From Dehalococcoidia bacterium (GTDB lineage Bacteria > Chloroflexota > Dehalococcoidia > Dehalococcoidales > Fen-1064), in contig PMCB01000067.1 in the NCBI GenBank assembly GCA_003153955.1, positions 1 through 18,595 of the forward strand: 18,595 nucleotides of DNA, given 5' to 3'. The stretch's first letter is position 1. Each line of letters opens with the position of its first letter. Below are positions 1 through 7,073 of this stretch, in pieces. The notes beneath the pieces were generated by a model, which was not told the origin of the DNA, did no database searches, and worked only from the letters and a program-made list of their open reading frames with translations. The position numbers and the translations under genes were made by a program.

Positions 1-623
1 GCTTCCGGTAAAACGGCTACCGTGGCTGTGGAAGTATGGATTCTCCCTGAAGATTCTGTCACCGGGACCCTTTGCACCCGGTGCACCCCTCTTTCGTATT
101 TTAAGCGGCTGAAAACGTTTTTACCGCTGATTTCCAGGATTATTTCTTTAATGCCGCCGCCGATGCTTTCACTGGAACTGATTGCGTCCACATTCCATCT
201 TCTGTTCTGGGCGTAACGGCTGTACATCCGGAAAAGCTCGGCCGCGAATATTGCGGCTTCGTCGCCGCCGGCTCCGGCCCTGATTTCCATGATGATGTTT
301 TTCTCGTCGTTGGGGTCTTTGGGCAGCAAAGCCAGCTTCAGTTCTTCCTGTAATTTTGCCAGTTTCTCTTCCAGCTGATGCGCTTCATCTTTCGCCATCG
401 CCGCCATTTCAGCGTCGAGTTTCTCGTTCAGCATGGACTTGGTATCTTCCAGTGACTTTACGGCGGCTTTGTAGTCCTGGTAAAGGCCGATGATGCCGTC
501 CAGCGAAGATTTTTCCTGTGCCAGTTTCGTCATCTGCACATGGTCGGTCGCGATCTCCGGACTTCCCATCTGCGCCACAAGTTCTTCGTATCTTTTATTG
601 ATTTGCTCTAATTTTTCCCACAT
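1..623 (-). CDS. prfA: Peptide chain release factor 1 (RF1), 5' part, cut by window edge
   Basis: Class I release factor that recognises UAA and UAG in the ribosomal A site and triggers peptide release. The first 207 codons are visible, read from the ATG at 621-623 toward the window start. The N-terminal half is a helical coiled-coil region rich in Lys, Glu and Leu. It is followed by the conserved core IRAGAGGDEAA and the tripeptide anticodon PVT in RVQRVPVTESSGR (PVT near residues 187-189). PVT rather than SPF marks RF1 and not RF2. The GGQ catalytic loop should follow just past the window edge. The start is supported by MWEKLEQINKRYEEL, a normal RF1 N-terminus. A Shine-Dalgarno is weak (TTGGG). 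The gene has its own promoter at 644-671, so it seems to be first in its transcript. Confidence 0.96.
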   Translation of the reverse strand, partial: MWEKLEQINKRYEELVAQMGSPEIATDHVQMTKLAQEKSSLDGIIGLYQDYKAAVKSLEDTKSMLNEKLDAEMAAMAKDEAHQLEEKLAKLQEELKLALLPKDPNDEKNIIMEIRAGAGGDEAAIFAAELFRMYSRYAQNRRWNVDAISSSESIGGGIKEIILEISGKNVFSRLKYERGVHRVQRVPVTESSGRIHTSTATVAVLPE

Positions 624-643
624 AATCAAAACCCAACATGAAA

Positions 644-671
644 ATTATATCACAGTGCATGTTCGACTCAA
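644..671 (-). promoter_or_regulatory. Putative sigma-70 promoter of prfA
   Basis: On the minus strand TTGAGT (671-666), a 16-nt spacer and TATAAT (649-644) preceded by TGA give an extended -10 promoter. The predicted leader to the prfA ATG is only about 15 nt. The core TGTGATATAATTTT is identical to the marR promoter core near 4860. Confidence 0.6.
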
Positions 672-820
672 AAAGTTCGCAGGAATTTTAAATAAACAAA
701 CATCTATTTTTTGTGCAAGGACGAACAAATTATTTCACAGGAAAGATATAAGACCTGATCGGGAATCCAGATAAATAATTTCCTCATTTAATCAATAAAC
801 AAGCGTAAACATCCCACAAC

Positions 821-853
821 AAAAGCGCCCCTAATTTCTTAGAGGCGCTTTTT
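821..853 (-). terminator. Rho-independent terminator after the cupin gene
   Basis: AGCGCC pairs with GGCGCT, with one mismatch and two further pairs toward an AATTTCTT loop. The stem is flanked by A4 on one side and T5 on the other, so it can work in both directions. It lies 23 bp past the cupin stop and closes the minus-strand operon that begins with the solute-binding lipoprotein. Confidence 0.75.
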
Positions 854-875
854 ATGATCGATAAAATGCCGGAGT

Positions 876-1391
876 CTATTTCCTGGCTGATGTCTTTTTT
901 ACGGGCTTCTTAACGATGACTTTGGGCTTGTCCGGCCCGTTGGGTTTCCAGTATGTCCAGATTGCGTCACCCATTTTCGCCGCTTCATTGCAGGCGCTCA
1001 CTCTTAATACTTTCGCCGGAGTCTTACCGACGTTGGTGATGGAGTGTTTGATATTTGACGGGCAATACAACAAACTGTCGTGCCCTACAATACGTACATT
1101 GTCCCCGATAACAGCCTTGATTTTGCCGGAAATTACATAGTAGGCGTGGTCGAAAATCGGTGTCTCAGCATCGGTTACATGATAGTGTTCTTCAATTCCG
1201 CCGCCGGGATTGAAAGTCCCCAGACCCATCATGATATGGATGGCATTTTCTTTGTCAGTCAACTTGCCTTTGGTTCTGGTGGGGTTAAGGAAACTGTTTA
1301 CATGACCGTCCCAGTGGTTGGTGTTCATGCCGTAGGGGTGCGTTTCCAGTTCCTTGATATTTACGATAAATCCTTTTCCGTAATCTGCCAT
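876..1391 (-). CDS. Cupin-domain protein (small conserved-barrel metal-binding protein)
   Basis: A single-domain cupin of 171 aa; its substrate is unknown. Cupin motif 1 is visible as GGGIEEHYH with metal ligands His69 and His71, followed by an acidic/His stretch (Glu76, Asp81, His82) and ISGKI. Motif 2 is GHDSLLYCPSNIKHSITNVG with ligand His116. The C-terminus (about 155-171) is Lys- and Pro-rich and probably disordered. The ATG is preceded by AAAGGAAAGGG, a usable ribosome site. It is the last gene of a minus-strand set, 61 bp behind the PEP-mutase-like gene and followed by a terminator at 821-853. In such a place a cupin may be an isomerase, decarboxylase or dioxygenase acting on the same small acid as its neighbour. 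That role is inference; the fold call is secure. Confidence 0.85.
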   Translation of the reverse strand: MADYGKGFIVNIKELETHPYGMNTNHWDGHVNSFLNPTRTKGKLTDKENAIHIMMGLGTFNPGGGIEEHYHVTDAETPIFDHAYYVISGKIKAVIGDNVRIVGHDSLLYCPSNIKHSITNVGKTPAKVLRVSACNEAAKMGDAIWTYWKPNGPDKPKVIVKKPVKKTSARK

Positions 1392-1452
1392 TTTCCCTTT
1401 CCTTTTCTTTGTTTATTTAATCTTCGATTTGCAAATAATATAACTTAGTTAA

Positions 1453-2337
1453 TTATGGCACGTATTTCTCTTCCAGTTCATGCCAGAATTTGTGGCCCCG
1501 GAGCTTATCCGAAATCTCCCGGCCGGCCGTATCATGGCGGGCCGCCGGACCATTGTCATATAAATCCTGATAAACATTGAACAGCGTATCCTGTACCGCT
1601 CCCGTCGGCGAAGCGTCCGGCATGCACATCTTGGCGCCGGCTTCCTCATAATCCTTAATTGTCGTCCCTTTCGGGCCCATGCCCCAGATCCAGACTTCCG
1701 GTGCGCCGATCCTGTTGAAAAGCTTTTTCATTATCGCTTTATCTCTGATGCCGTATTTGGATTGCGGCGGCCGCTGGTGCGGCACGATAACATCAACACC
1801 CATTTTCACCAGGGCTTTGGCCCGTGCCGCGACTTCGTCATCGCCGCTCAGCGCGCCTGCATCGATTCTGGCGAAAATCAGAAAATCTTTATCCAATCCG
1901 TTTCGGGCCTCAACAACCGCTCCCATCTTACCCAGATATTCATCCCGAGGCAGGACTTCCAGCATATTATGCGGCACCCGGGCCGGAATCACCGGCTTCC
2001 GGTCGCTCAGGTAAATTGCCGCCGCGCCTGCTCTGATTAATTCCTCTGTCGTCCGGAATGCCCCCAGAGCGCCGCCAAACCCATCGTCAACATTTACGAT
2101 TACAGGGACATTGACCGAATTGGCGGTGCATTTTGCGAAATATATCAATTCGGTCGCAGTGGCTAAACCCAGCCCGGGTAAGCCGAGTTGGGCTTCGCTG
2201 GTCGCGCTCACGGCCATGAAAAGTGCTTTAAATCCCACAGTTTCGGCGATTCTTGCCGACATGGCGTCAAACACCACCGGCAGGGTTACAAACCCCGGCG
2301 CTTGAAATAATTTACGGAGCATCGTTGTTTTTTTCAT
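1453..2337 (-). CDS. Isocitrate lyase/PEP mutase superfamily protein with altered active site
   Basis: 294 aa, a TIM-barrel of the ICL/PEPM superfamily, which cleaves or forms C-C or C-P bonds next to a 2-oxo acid using Mg. Recognisable blocks are FDAMSARIAETVGFKALF (23-40), LGLPGLGLATATEL (51-64), VNVDDGFGGALG (81-92), GAAAIYLSDR (104-113) and FARIDAGA (155-162). Compared with the family, several key positions differ: the Asp of LPDLG is Gly55, the first Asp of DADTG is Asn82 (Asp84 is kept), the EDQ triad reads SDR (111-113), and the KRCGH loop reads ARVPH (119-123), so the catalytic Cys is missing. It should therefore not be called methylisocitrate lyase or PEP mutase. It could be a decarboxylase or hydrolase-like branch, or a non-lyase. 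The ATG has a weak AGAGAAG site. It lies between the solute-binding lipoprotein and the cupin, in the same direction. Confidence 0.85.
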   Translation of the reverse strand: MKKTTMLRKLFQAPGFVTLPVVFDAMSARIAETVGFKALFMAVSATSEAQLGLPGLGLATATELIYFAKCTANSVNVPVIVNVDDGFGGALGAFRTTEELIRAGAAAIYLSDRKPVIPARVPHNMLEVLPRDEYLGKMGAVVEARNGLDKDFLIFARIDAGALSGDDEVAARAKALVKMGVDVIVPHQRPPQSKYGIRDKAIMKKLFNRIGAPEVWIWGMGPKGTTIKDYEEAGAKMCMPDASPTGAVQDTLFNVYQDLYDNGPAARHDTAGREISDKLRGHKFWHELEEKYVP

Positions 2338-2389
2338 TTTATCTTCTCTTTAATATTTACTCGTGCGTGGTAATTTATGTTCTTTTTCC

Positions 2390-2414
2390 CCGGAAATAAT
2401 AAGGTACCTTCCGG
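2390..2414 (-). other. Intercistronic hairpin after the solute-binding lipoprotein
   Basis: CCGGAA (2390-2395) and TTCCGG (2409-2414) pair directly after the lipoprotein stop codon. No T-run follows in the minus direction, so it is more likely a 3'-end stabiliser or a partial stop than a full terminator. Confidence 0.4.
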
Positions 2415-4271
2415 TTATTGAGTTAACCAGCATCGTGCTCCGTAGAAGCCGATGTTCACAGCATTGTTGCCTATGGCTTGTGCCTGTCCGTTATAACCTT
2501 TAAGTTGCGGTACGCAGAGGTTATAAGTATTCACCGAAAGCAGAGATATCGAGAAGTGCTGTGCCGCCATATACTCATTCTCCTGTTCGAGTATTTGCAG
2601 TATCACATTTGGGTCGGTCGCTGCCATCGCCTGTGTATACCAGTTATCGATTTTAGAATCGGCTACCATCATGTAATTGTATGAAACGCCCGTCCTGAAG
2701 CGGTTAAGCTGCGAGGTCGGGGGCTGGGTTTGACCGAGTGCGCCGCTGCCCGCGCGGAAAGCCAGGGCATCTGCTTTATGGCCGGTCATTACGGTTGATG
2801 TCCAGGTCGCGGTGTCCATCAGATTAATGCTCATGTTTATGTTGACTGCCGATAACTGCGACTGGATAATCTGTAACAGTGTCAAATCTGCGGAATTATC
2901 CGCTATCACGTCGGTATTGAATCCATTCGGGAATCCGGCGGAAGCTAAAAGCTGTTTAGCCCCGGTCGGATTATAGGTATATTGAGCCTGTAAAGCCGCC
3001 GGCCATGAGGAAAACGGGAAGCCGCCCCCGTTCTGGTAAACTGAGGTTAACGAAGAGGGCAGCGATGAGACTGTGCCGCCGTAATAAGTGGAGGCAATCA
3101 GCGGTAAGTTTATCGCTTCCTGTAATGCAATGCGGACGTTCAGGTTATTATAAGGTGCTAAATCGTCCCGAGGGTCGAGTGTAAGCGCTGTGTTCGGTGG
3201 GGAATTTATCTGTGTAATTTCCGGGTTTGTTGACTGCATCGCCTGGGCCTGCGTCCATGACAACCCGCCCATGATGCTGATCTTACCAGCGCGCACTGCC
3301 GCCAGTGCGGTCGCTGCCTGCGGGATTACGAGAACCTGTAATTTAGCCACATAAGGAAGCTTATTCTGCGGATGGCGTTCGTCAGTTCCCCAATAAGTGG
3401 GATTCCTGACCATGGTGGCCGAACCGCCGGAAACAAAATCTGTCAAAATAAAGGGCCCTGTGCCGATTGCCTGATGCCAGTTATTGGTGTTCCCGTTTTG
3501 CTGGACTACTTCCGGTGCTTCAATATCGTTTGTGCAGCCTAAACCCTCTATACTCTGCAGTATTTGTGCCGGATTAGGCATTGAATATCCGAAAACAACG
3601 GTGAAATTATCGGGATTGGTGCATGAAATCAGGTTTGGTGCGCCGGCTGCCGGTAAACTGAGGTTCGGGTCACGTGTGGTGAAACCGTCGCCGATGCCGT
3701 ACTGACGGTCATAGTGGTACACAATGTCTGCTGCAACAAATTGCCGTCCGTTCATCGGCGCAATATTCTGCCAGTAGACATCATGGCGAAGATGGACAAC
3801 AAAAGTGGACGGGTCGGAAAATTCCCAGGTTGTGGCCAGGTGAGGCGTATAATAGGCCGGATTTAAAATGGTTAACTTATAGTCGAATACCGCCGGGCTT
3901 AATGTCCAGTCGGTGTCATAAAACATTTCCAACCACCCGCCCATTACAGTCGGTAAAGCAGATGCATTGTAGGGGTCAAAATTTGTGATATCCGCGCTTG
4001 ATTGAATGGTAATCGTGCCGCCGTACTTCGGCGTTCCCAGACTGTCCCACCAGTTCCCGGTGGAAGTTGTTGTCGTTGCCGATACCGCTGTTGTAGTTGT
4101 GCTCGTCGGAGTTGATACCGTGGTTGATGTCGCGGATGTGGTTATGATTGACGTTGTCGTAGTACTCGTGGTCGATGTTGTAGTCGATGTGGTGGCGGAA
4201 CTGCATGATGATAACACCACCGATATTACTACCAGACTGGTGAGCAGTATCCAGAAGACTCCTTTTTTCAT
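2415..4271 (-). CDS. Family 5 (oligopeptide/nickel-type) ABC solute-binding lipoprotein
   Basis: 618 aa secreted lipoprotein that should bind a peptide or another organic ligand outside the membrane. The signal peptide is KK followed by a hydrophobic core, with lipobox LSSC and lipidated Cys23. Residues about 24-72 are an almost pure Thr/Ser linker, typical of Chloroflexota lipoproteins. The SBP_bac_5 domain starts near PKYGGTITI (81-89) and NFDPYNA (97-103) and runs to the C-terminus. Without the linker the length is normal for the family. The ATG has a strong GGAGG site 6-7 nt upstream. No permease or ATPase gene lies nearby, so it is an orphan binding protein; it may lend its ligand to a transporter elsewhere, or act as a sensor. 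It is the first gene of the operon with the PEP-mutase-like and cupin genes, behind a long structured leader. Confidence 0.92.
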   Translation of the reverse strand: MKKGVFWILLTSLVVISVVLSSCSSATTSTTTSTTSTTTTSIITTSATSTTVSTPTSTTTTAVSATTTTSTGNWWDSLGTPKYGGTITIQSSADITNFDPYNASALPTVMGGWLEMFYDTDWTLSPAVFDYKLTILNPAYYTPHLATTWEFSDPSTFVVHLRHDVYWQNIAPMNGRQFVAADIVYHYDRQYGIGDGFTTRDPNLSLPAAGAPNLISCTNPDNFTVVFGYSMPNPAQILQSIEGLGCTNDIEAPEVVQQNGNTNNWHQAIGTGPFILTDFVSGGSATMVRNPTYWGTDERHPQNKLPYVAKLQVLVIPQAATALAAVRAGKISIMGGLSWTQAQAMQSTNPEITQINSPPNTALTLDPRDDLAPYNNLNVRIALQEAINLPLIASTYYGGTVSSLPSSLTSVYQNGGGFPFSSWPAALQAQYTYNPTGAKQLLASAGFPNGFNTDVIADNSADLTLLQIIQSQLSAVNINMSINLMDTATWTSTVMTGHKADALAFRAGSGALGQTQPPTSQLNRFRTGVSYNYMMVADSKIDNWYTQAMAATDPNVILQILEQENEYMAAQHFSISLLSVNTYNLCVPQLKGYNGQAQAIGNNAVNIGFYGARCWLTQ

Positions 4272-4310
4272 TTCAACCTCCTGTATTAATAACGCTTATT
4301 TTGAGTAAAT

Positions 4311-4442
4311 TAAGGCTGGTCATGTCACTACCCCGATTACTCCCAGGGATCCATCACGGGAGGGGCCAACAACTACACTTAGCTTCGAGTTCAACCACTA
4401 AACTCGCAGTACCCTGGAACTCCCCTGGCAAGACCAGCCTTA
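4311..4442 (-). ncRNA. Structured 132-bp element with 11-bp perfect inverted ends (leader RNA or miniature element)
   Basis: TAAGGCTGGTC (4311-4321) and GACCAGCCTTA (4432-4442) are perfect reverse complements that close a 132-nt unit. On the minus strand the unit lies inside the predicted 5' leader of the solute-binding lipoprotein and ends 40 nt before its ATG. Several inner pairings are possible: GGGAG with CTCCC, CCAGGG with CCCTGG, CGAGTT with AACTCG, and ACTGC-GTTTAG with CTAAGT-GTAGT. Some exclude others, as in a switching leader. The core GAACTCGAAGCTAAG resembles the loop C region of 5S rRNA, but the CCATNCCGAAC part is missing. The ends also carry TA at the outer edge, so a mariner-type miniature element is possible. 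I do not recognise a named riboswitch class. The strand is inferred from the downstream gene. Confidence 0.45.
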
Positions 4443-4614
4443 CGAAAATAAATCAATCTGATTGACTATTACGGGTTGCGGTGCTGATTAAACCCGGCTG
4501 CTGATTCGTGTCCTTTCTCTTTCCGGATTTGTCTCTGATTCGCATCCTTATTATCTATGACAATTCAAGTGAATGTCCATTTGATATTTCACTCACCACA
4601 ACTGTCAAATTGAA
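4443..4614 (-). other. Upstream part of the lipoprotein-operon leader
   Basis: No ORF of note. On the minus strand it holds a hairpin CGGGTT/AACCCG (4472-4477 with 4491-4496) and a near-perfect palindrome TCAATCTGATTGA (4453-4465). A related motif CGAATCAG occurs twice (about 4501-4508 and 4537-4544). Together with 4311-4442 this makes a long, folded leader. Confidence 0.35.
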
Positions 4615-4643
4615 ACAATATCACTAATTCATTATCTTGTCAA
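4615..4643 (-). promoter_or_regulatory. Putative promoter of the lipoprotein/PEPM/cupin operon
   Basis: On the minus strand a perfect TTGACA (4643-4638), a 17-nt spacer and TATTGT (4620-4615) preceded by TGA. A second TTGACA starts at 4608 with a weaker TATCAA 16 nt on. Either one would give a leader of roughly 300-340 nt before the lipoprotein ATG. Confidence 0.5.
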
Positions 4644-4704
4644 TCGTTTTTACAGATTAACTTCGATTCACTTTTAGTTTTCATTATGGCAGTGGAAGGT
4701 ATGT

Positions 4705-4738
4705 CGTAGTGCAAGGTTAGCCTTACCCAAGTACTACG
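4705..4738. other. Two-tier hairpin between divergent transcripts
   Basis: CGTAGT (4705-4710) pairs with ACTACG (4733-4738), and AAGG (4713-4716) with CCTT (4721-4724) inside. There is no T-run on either strand. It sits between the lipoprotein operon promoter and the marR promoter. It could be an operator or an RNA fold; its role is unknown. Confidence 0.3.
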
Positions 4739-4860
4739 CAATAATGGGTATCTCACAAAGTAGAATTAGTTGATTAGGACTGGTATTTTGCGGCTCTTTT
4801 CTTTTTCGGCGGAAAGAATTTGATCTATCAGTCTAAACCAATTCTGTTTTCCGGCTTTTG

Positions 4861-4869
4861 TGATATAAT
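4861..4869 (+). promoter_or_regulatory. Extended -10 promoter of the MarR gene
   Basis: TGATATAAT gives a perfect TGn-TATAAT extended -10 element. The -35 region is weak, as expected for this class. The start point would fall inside the operator-like site 4870-4886. Confidence 0.6.
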
Positions 4870-4886
4870 TTTACTAAACTATAAAA
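4870..4886. promoter_or_regulatory. Operator-like imperfect palindrome at the marR start point
   Basis: TTTACTA-AAC-TATAAAA follows the -10 box directly. It has the same half-site and layout as the perfect palindrome TTTACTA-TTT-TAGTAAA at 13344-13360. MarR proteins commonly repress themselves from such sites over the start point. The match is by eye in AT-rich DNA, so chance cannot be excluded. Confidence 0.4.
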
Positions 4887-4892
4887 GGAAAT

Positions 4893-4915
4893 CTTCACCC
4901 CGTGTTTTTGTGAAG
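4893..4915 (+). other. Hairpin in the marR leader
   Basis: CTTCAC (4893-4898) and GTGAAG (4910-4915) form a 6-bp perfect stem shortly before the marR ATG. It could hide the weak ribosome site or act as a second operator. Confidence 0.35.
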
Positions 4916-4928
4916 AAACATCAATAGC

Positions 4929-5381
4929 ATGAAAAAGACAACAACGGCACAATCTAATTTTGATTTATGGACACTGATTGGAAGGTTAAACCATCTCATT
5001 GTTCAACTCCGACAGAAAGAACTGAACCCTTATCAAATCCCCGTCCGCCAACTTTATGTGTTGCGGACGATACGGGACCTGGGATCAAATGCAACTTTAT
5101 CTGAAGTCGCCAGGATGGTCGAACGCGAAACTCACGTTATTTCCAAACAGGCAATCCGGATGGAGAAAGACGGCCTGATTAAACGGACTAAAAACACGCC
5201 TAAATCGAATTTGTTAAAGCTGGAATTGACCGAAAAAGGTCTGGAAATGGCTCAAATGAGCGTGCACAGTAAAGGGCTTGATGCCCTGTTTTCTTCGATG
5301 TCGGAAGAAGAGCGCCGCCAGTTTGAATCAATTTTAACCAAAATCCTGATTCAGGCGGATGCGGCTCGCAGTCATTCATAG
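4929..5381 (+). CDS. MarR-family transcriptional regulator
   Basis: 150 aa winged-helix DNA-binding protein that probably acts as a homodimer. The N-terminal helix (about 10-35) and C-terminal helices (about 103-146) form the dimer part. The winged helix is LSEVARMVERETHVISKQAIRMEKDGLIKRT (about 57-87), with the wing running to LKLELTEKGLE (96-106). Family members usually repress their own gene and neighbouring catabolic or efflux genes, and release DNA on binding a phenolic or other small ligand. The ATG has only a weak GAAG site 13 nt away, but the N-terminus is normal for the family and an upstream GTG is blocked by a stop. It is transcribed away from the lipoprotein operon, and its promoter carries an operator-like site also found before the CoA-transferase genes. 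Confidence 0.9.
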   Translation: MKKTTTAQSNFDLWTLIGRLNHLIVQLRQKELNPYQIPVRQLYVLRTIRDLGSNATLSEVARMVERETHVISKQAIRMEKDGLIKRTKNTPKSNLLKLELTEKGLEMAQMSVHSKGLDALFSSMSEEERRQFESILTKILIQADAARSHS

Positions 5382-5609
5382 CCGCTTTCGCTCTCCTCCC
5401 CGTAACTGCCTGTTATTGTAAATGTTGTTCGGTGCGTCCCCAAAGATAGGCATATCTGCCCTTCTCGGACATCACCATCCATCTGATCCGGAACGTAATT
5501 CTGCGCGTTAAATTTCCCATTGCTTGACTTCCCATTAATTTTCTTACTGCTTTTTACTATTCGATTGATCGACTTCCATTCAAACAACAAAGCTCTAAAA
5601 TCGTGCGCT

Positions 5610-7049
5610 TTACGCTGTTTTCTTTCTCAGGAGTCCTGCTCTGCCGGCAATGGCAAGAATGATAATCAGAACCACTAATATCAAGGCACCTGCTGCAATA
5701 ATTGTGATATGGGCCGCTGTCCAAAAACTGGTTGGCTCTGTCAGCGTTAAATAAATACTGGCATCGGGCGGGTTGTTGCTTTGTTGGGCTGGAATTAGTT
5801 GCGAAGTGCCCGATTCTTGCACCGTCTTTTGCTCTATTTTGCCCTTTTTCCCGAGTGCGCTCATCACCTGGTCGAAATTAGCGGTGTAGACCTGTAATGA
5901 GAGATATGCGCTTTCCTTGCCGTTATCGAAAGAAACCGTAGATGCGTTCACGATACCGTTTACCCCGGAAATCAGCTGTTTCACTGATGCGATGGTATTA
6001 TCCACATTGCCCACGGCAACGGTTAAAGTACCGGATGGCGCTTGCCCTGTACTTACCTGCGGTGTATTCAAGTTTACGGTAATGGTAGACATCGCTACCT
6101 GGTTCTGCATATAGTTTATTTGTCCTTGCAGGTTTTCCACCTGTGCAATTACCTGCGTCAGCTGATCCTGGATTGCGATTTCATCGCTTACCGTTGTAGC
6201 CTTCGCCAGTATTGCCTGCAGGCTTTGCTCTTCCAACTGCGCGCTGGTCAATTGTGCCTGTAAATCGATATATTGTTGTGTCACGTCCTGGCTGTTAATG
6301 TTCTGGTTCACCACCGTGCCCATGCCCTGCAGCTGATTCAATGCCGTCAGGAATTGATTCGCAGGTACACGGATGGTCACATTAGCCTGTTGCTGGTTTT
6401 GCGCCCCGCTGCTGTTCATGTTATCCACCGAACCGCCCAGATTTTGTGCCATCGTTTCCACCTGGTTCAGCGCCGTGGATACATTACTTACGTTCAGCGA
6501 TACCGATGCCTGGGAAATCACCTGCTTCCCGGTGGCGGTCGTATTATTGACCAGATTATCACCCCACGAGTAACTGCTGCCTGCGCTGTTTATCGCGCCC
6601 AACGTAATCTGCGTAGTGGTGGTGACAGGCATTGTCGCCGGGAATGCTCCTGCGAAAGTAGTTGTTGGTACTGGTACAATTGTTCCCTGAGTGTTGTAAA
6701 TACCGTAATTCGCGCTTATACCCAGTCCATGCTGAATGGCTGCCCGGTCGATTGAACTGGACGTGTTTTGATTGGCGGTATTGTTATTGGTTAACCATAT
6801 CGAACCGGCCGTTGCCAGTATCACCAGCACTCCCACGGACGAGGTAATTGCCACCAGCCGCGGGCCGGCCAGCCATCGCCAGAATCTTTCTTTCCTGCCG
6901 GCCGGTTCCGTCAGTTTTTGCTTTTCATCCAATAGGGGCTCCAGCTTGGACCATAAGTCCTTGCCTGGCTTGAATGATTCTGCCCGCTTCTGAAAGAATT
7001 TTTGTGCCTTATTTTCCATATTATCGGAATTATTTTTTTCGTCTTTCAT
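5610..7049 (-). CDS. DUF4349 membrane protein, putative anti-sigma factor
   Basis: 479 aa. Residues 1-60 are a charged cytoplasmic segment without a clear zinc-finger HxxxCxxC motif. TM1 is about 65-86. A Gln/Asn/Thr/Ser-rich extracytoplasmic part follows, and TM2 is about 447-469 with a basic tail. The DUF4349 core shows ANVTIRVPANQFLTALNQL (222-240), SQDVTQQYIDLQAQL (253-267), an acidic/Gln helical stretch (270-318) and STITVNLNTP (321-330). A second copy of the beta-alpha-beta module seems to follow at about 341-412. It begins 24 bp after the ECF sigma factor gene, so it very likely holds that sigma factor at the membrane until an envelope signal arrives. That role is inferred from gene order and from known DUF4349/sigma pairs; the domain match is strong. 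Confidence 0.88.
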   Translation of the reverse strand: MKDEKNNSDNMENKAQKFFQKRAESFKPGKDLWSKLEPLLDEKQKLTEPAGRKERFWRWLAGPRLVAITSSVGVLVILATAGSIWLTNNNTANQNTSSSIDRAAIQHGLGISANYGIYNTQGTIVPVPTTTFAGAFPATMPVTTTTQITLGAINSAGSSYSWGDNLVNNTTATGKQVISQASVSLNVSNVSTALNQVETMAQNLGGSVDNMNSSGAQNQQQANVTIRVPANQFLTALNQLQGMGTVVNQNINSQDVTQQYIDLQAQLTSAQLEEQSLQAILAKATTVSDEIAIQDQLTQVIAQVENLQGQINYMQNQVAMSTITVNLNTPQVSTGQAPSGTLTVAVGNVDNTIASVKQLISGVNGIVNASTVSFDNGKESAYLSLQVYTANFDQVMSALGKKGKIEQKTVQESGTSQLIPAQQSNNPPDASIYLTLTEPTSFWTAAHITIIAAGALILVVLIIILAIAGRAGLLRKKTA

Positions 7050-7073
7050 TTCAAGACCTCCTGTGATTCCCTG

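Noticed and set aside
4006..4308. 100-aa plus-strand ORF rich in Val and Asp
   Set aside because: It is the reverse reading of the Thr/Ser linker and signal peptide of the lipoprotein gene; its repeated pattern comes from that linker.
4314..4439. 5S rRNA gene on the minus strand
   Set aside because: Size, closing stem and GAACTCGAAGCTAAG fit in part, but the near-universal CCATNCCGAAC of loop C and the loop E bases are not there, and no other rRNA gene is near. Kept only as a possible origin.
5372..5590. 72-aa minus-strand ORF between the MarR and DUF4349 genes
   Set aside because: It overlaps the MarR 3' end, has no good ribosome site and shows no family-like sequence.
6273..6755. 160-aa plus-strand ORF opposite the DUF4349 gene
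   Set aside because: An antisense shadow; the minus strand has full family motifs across the same bases.
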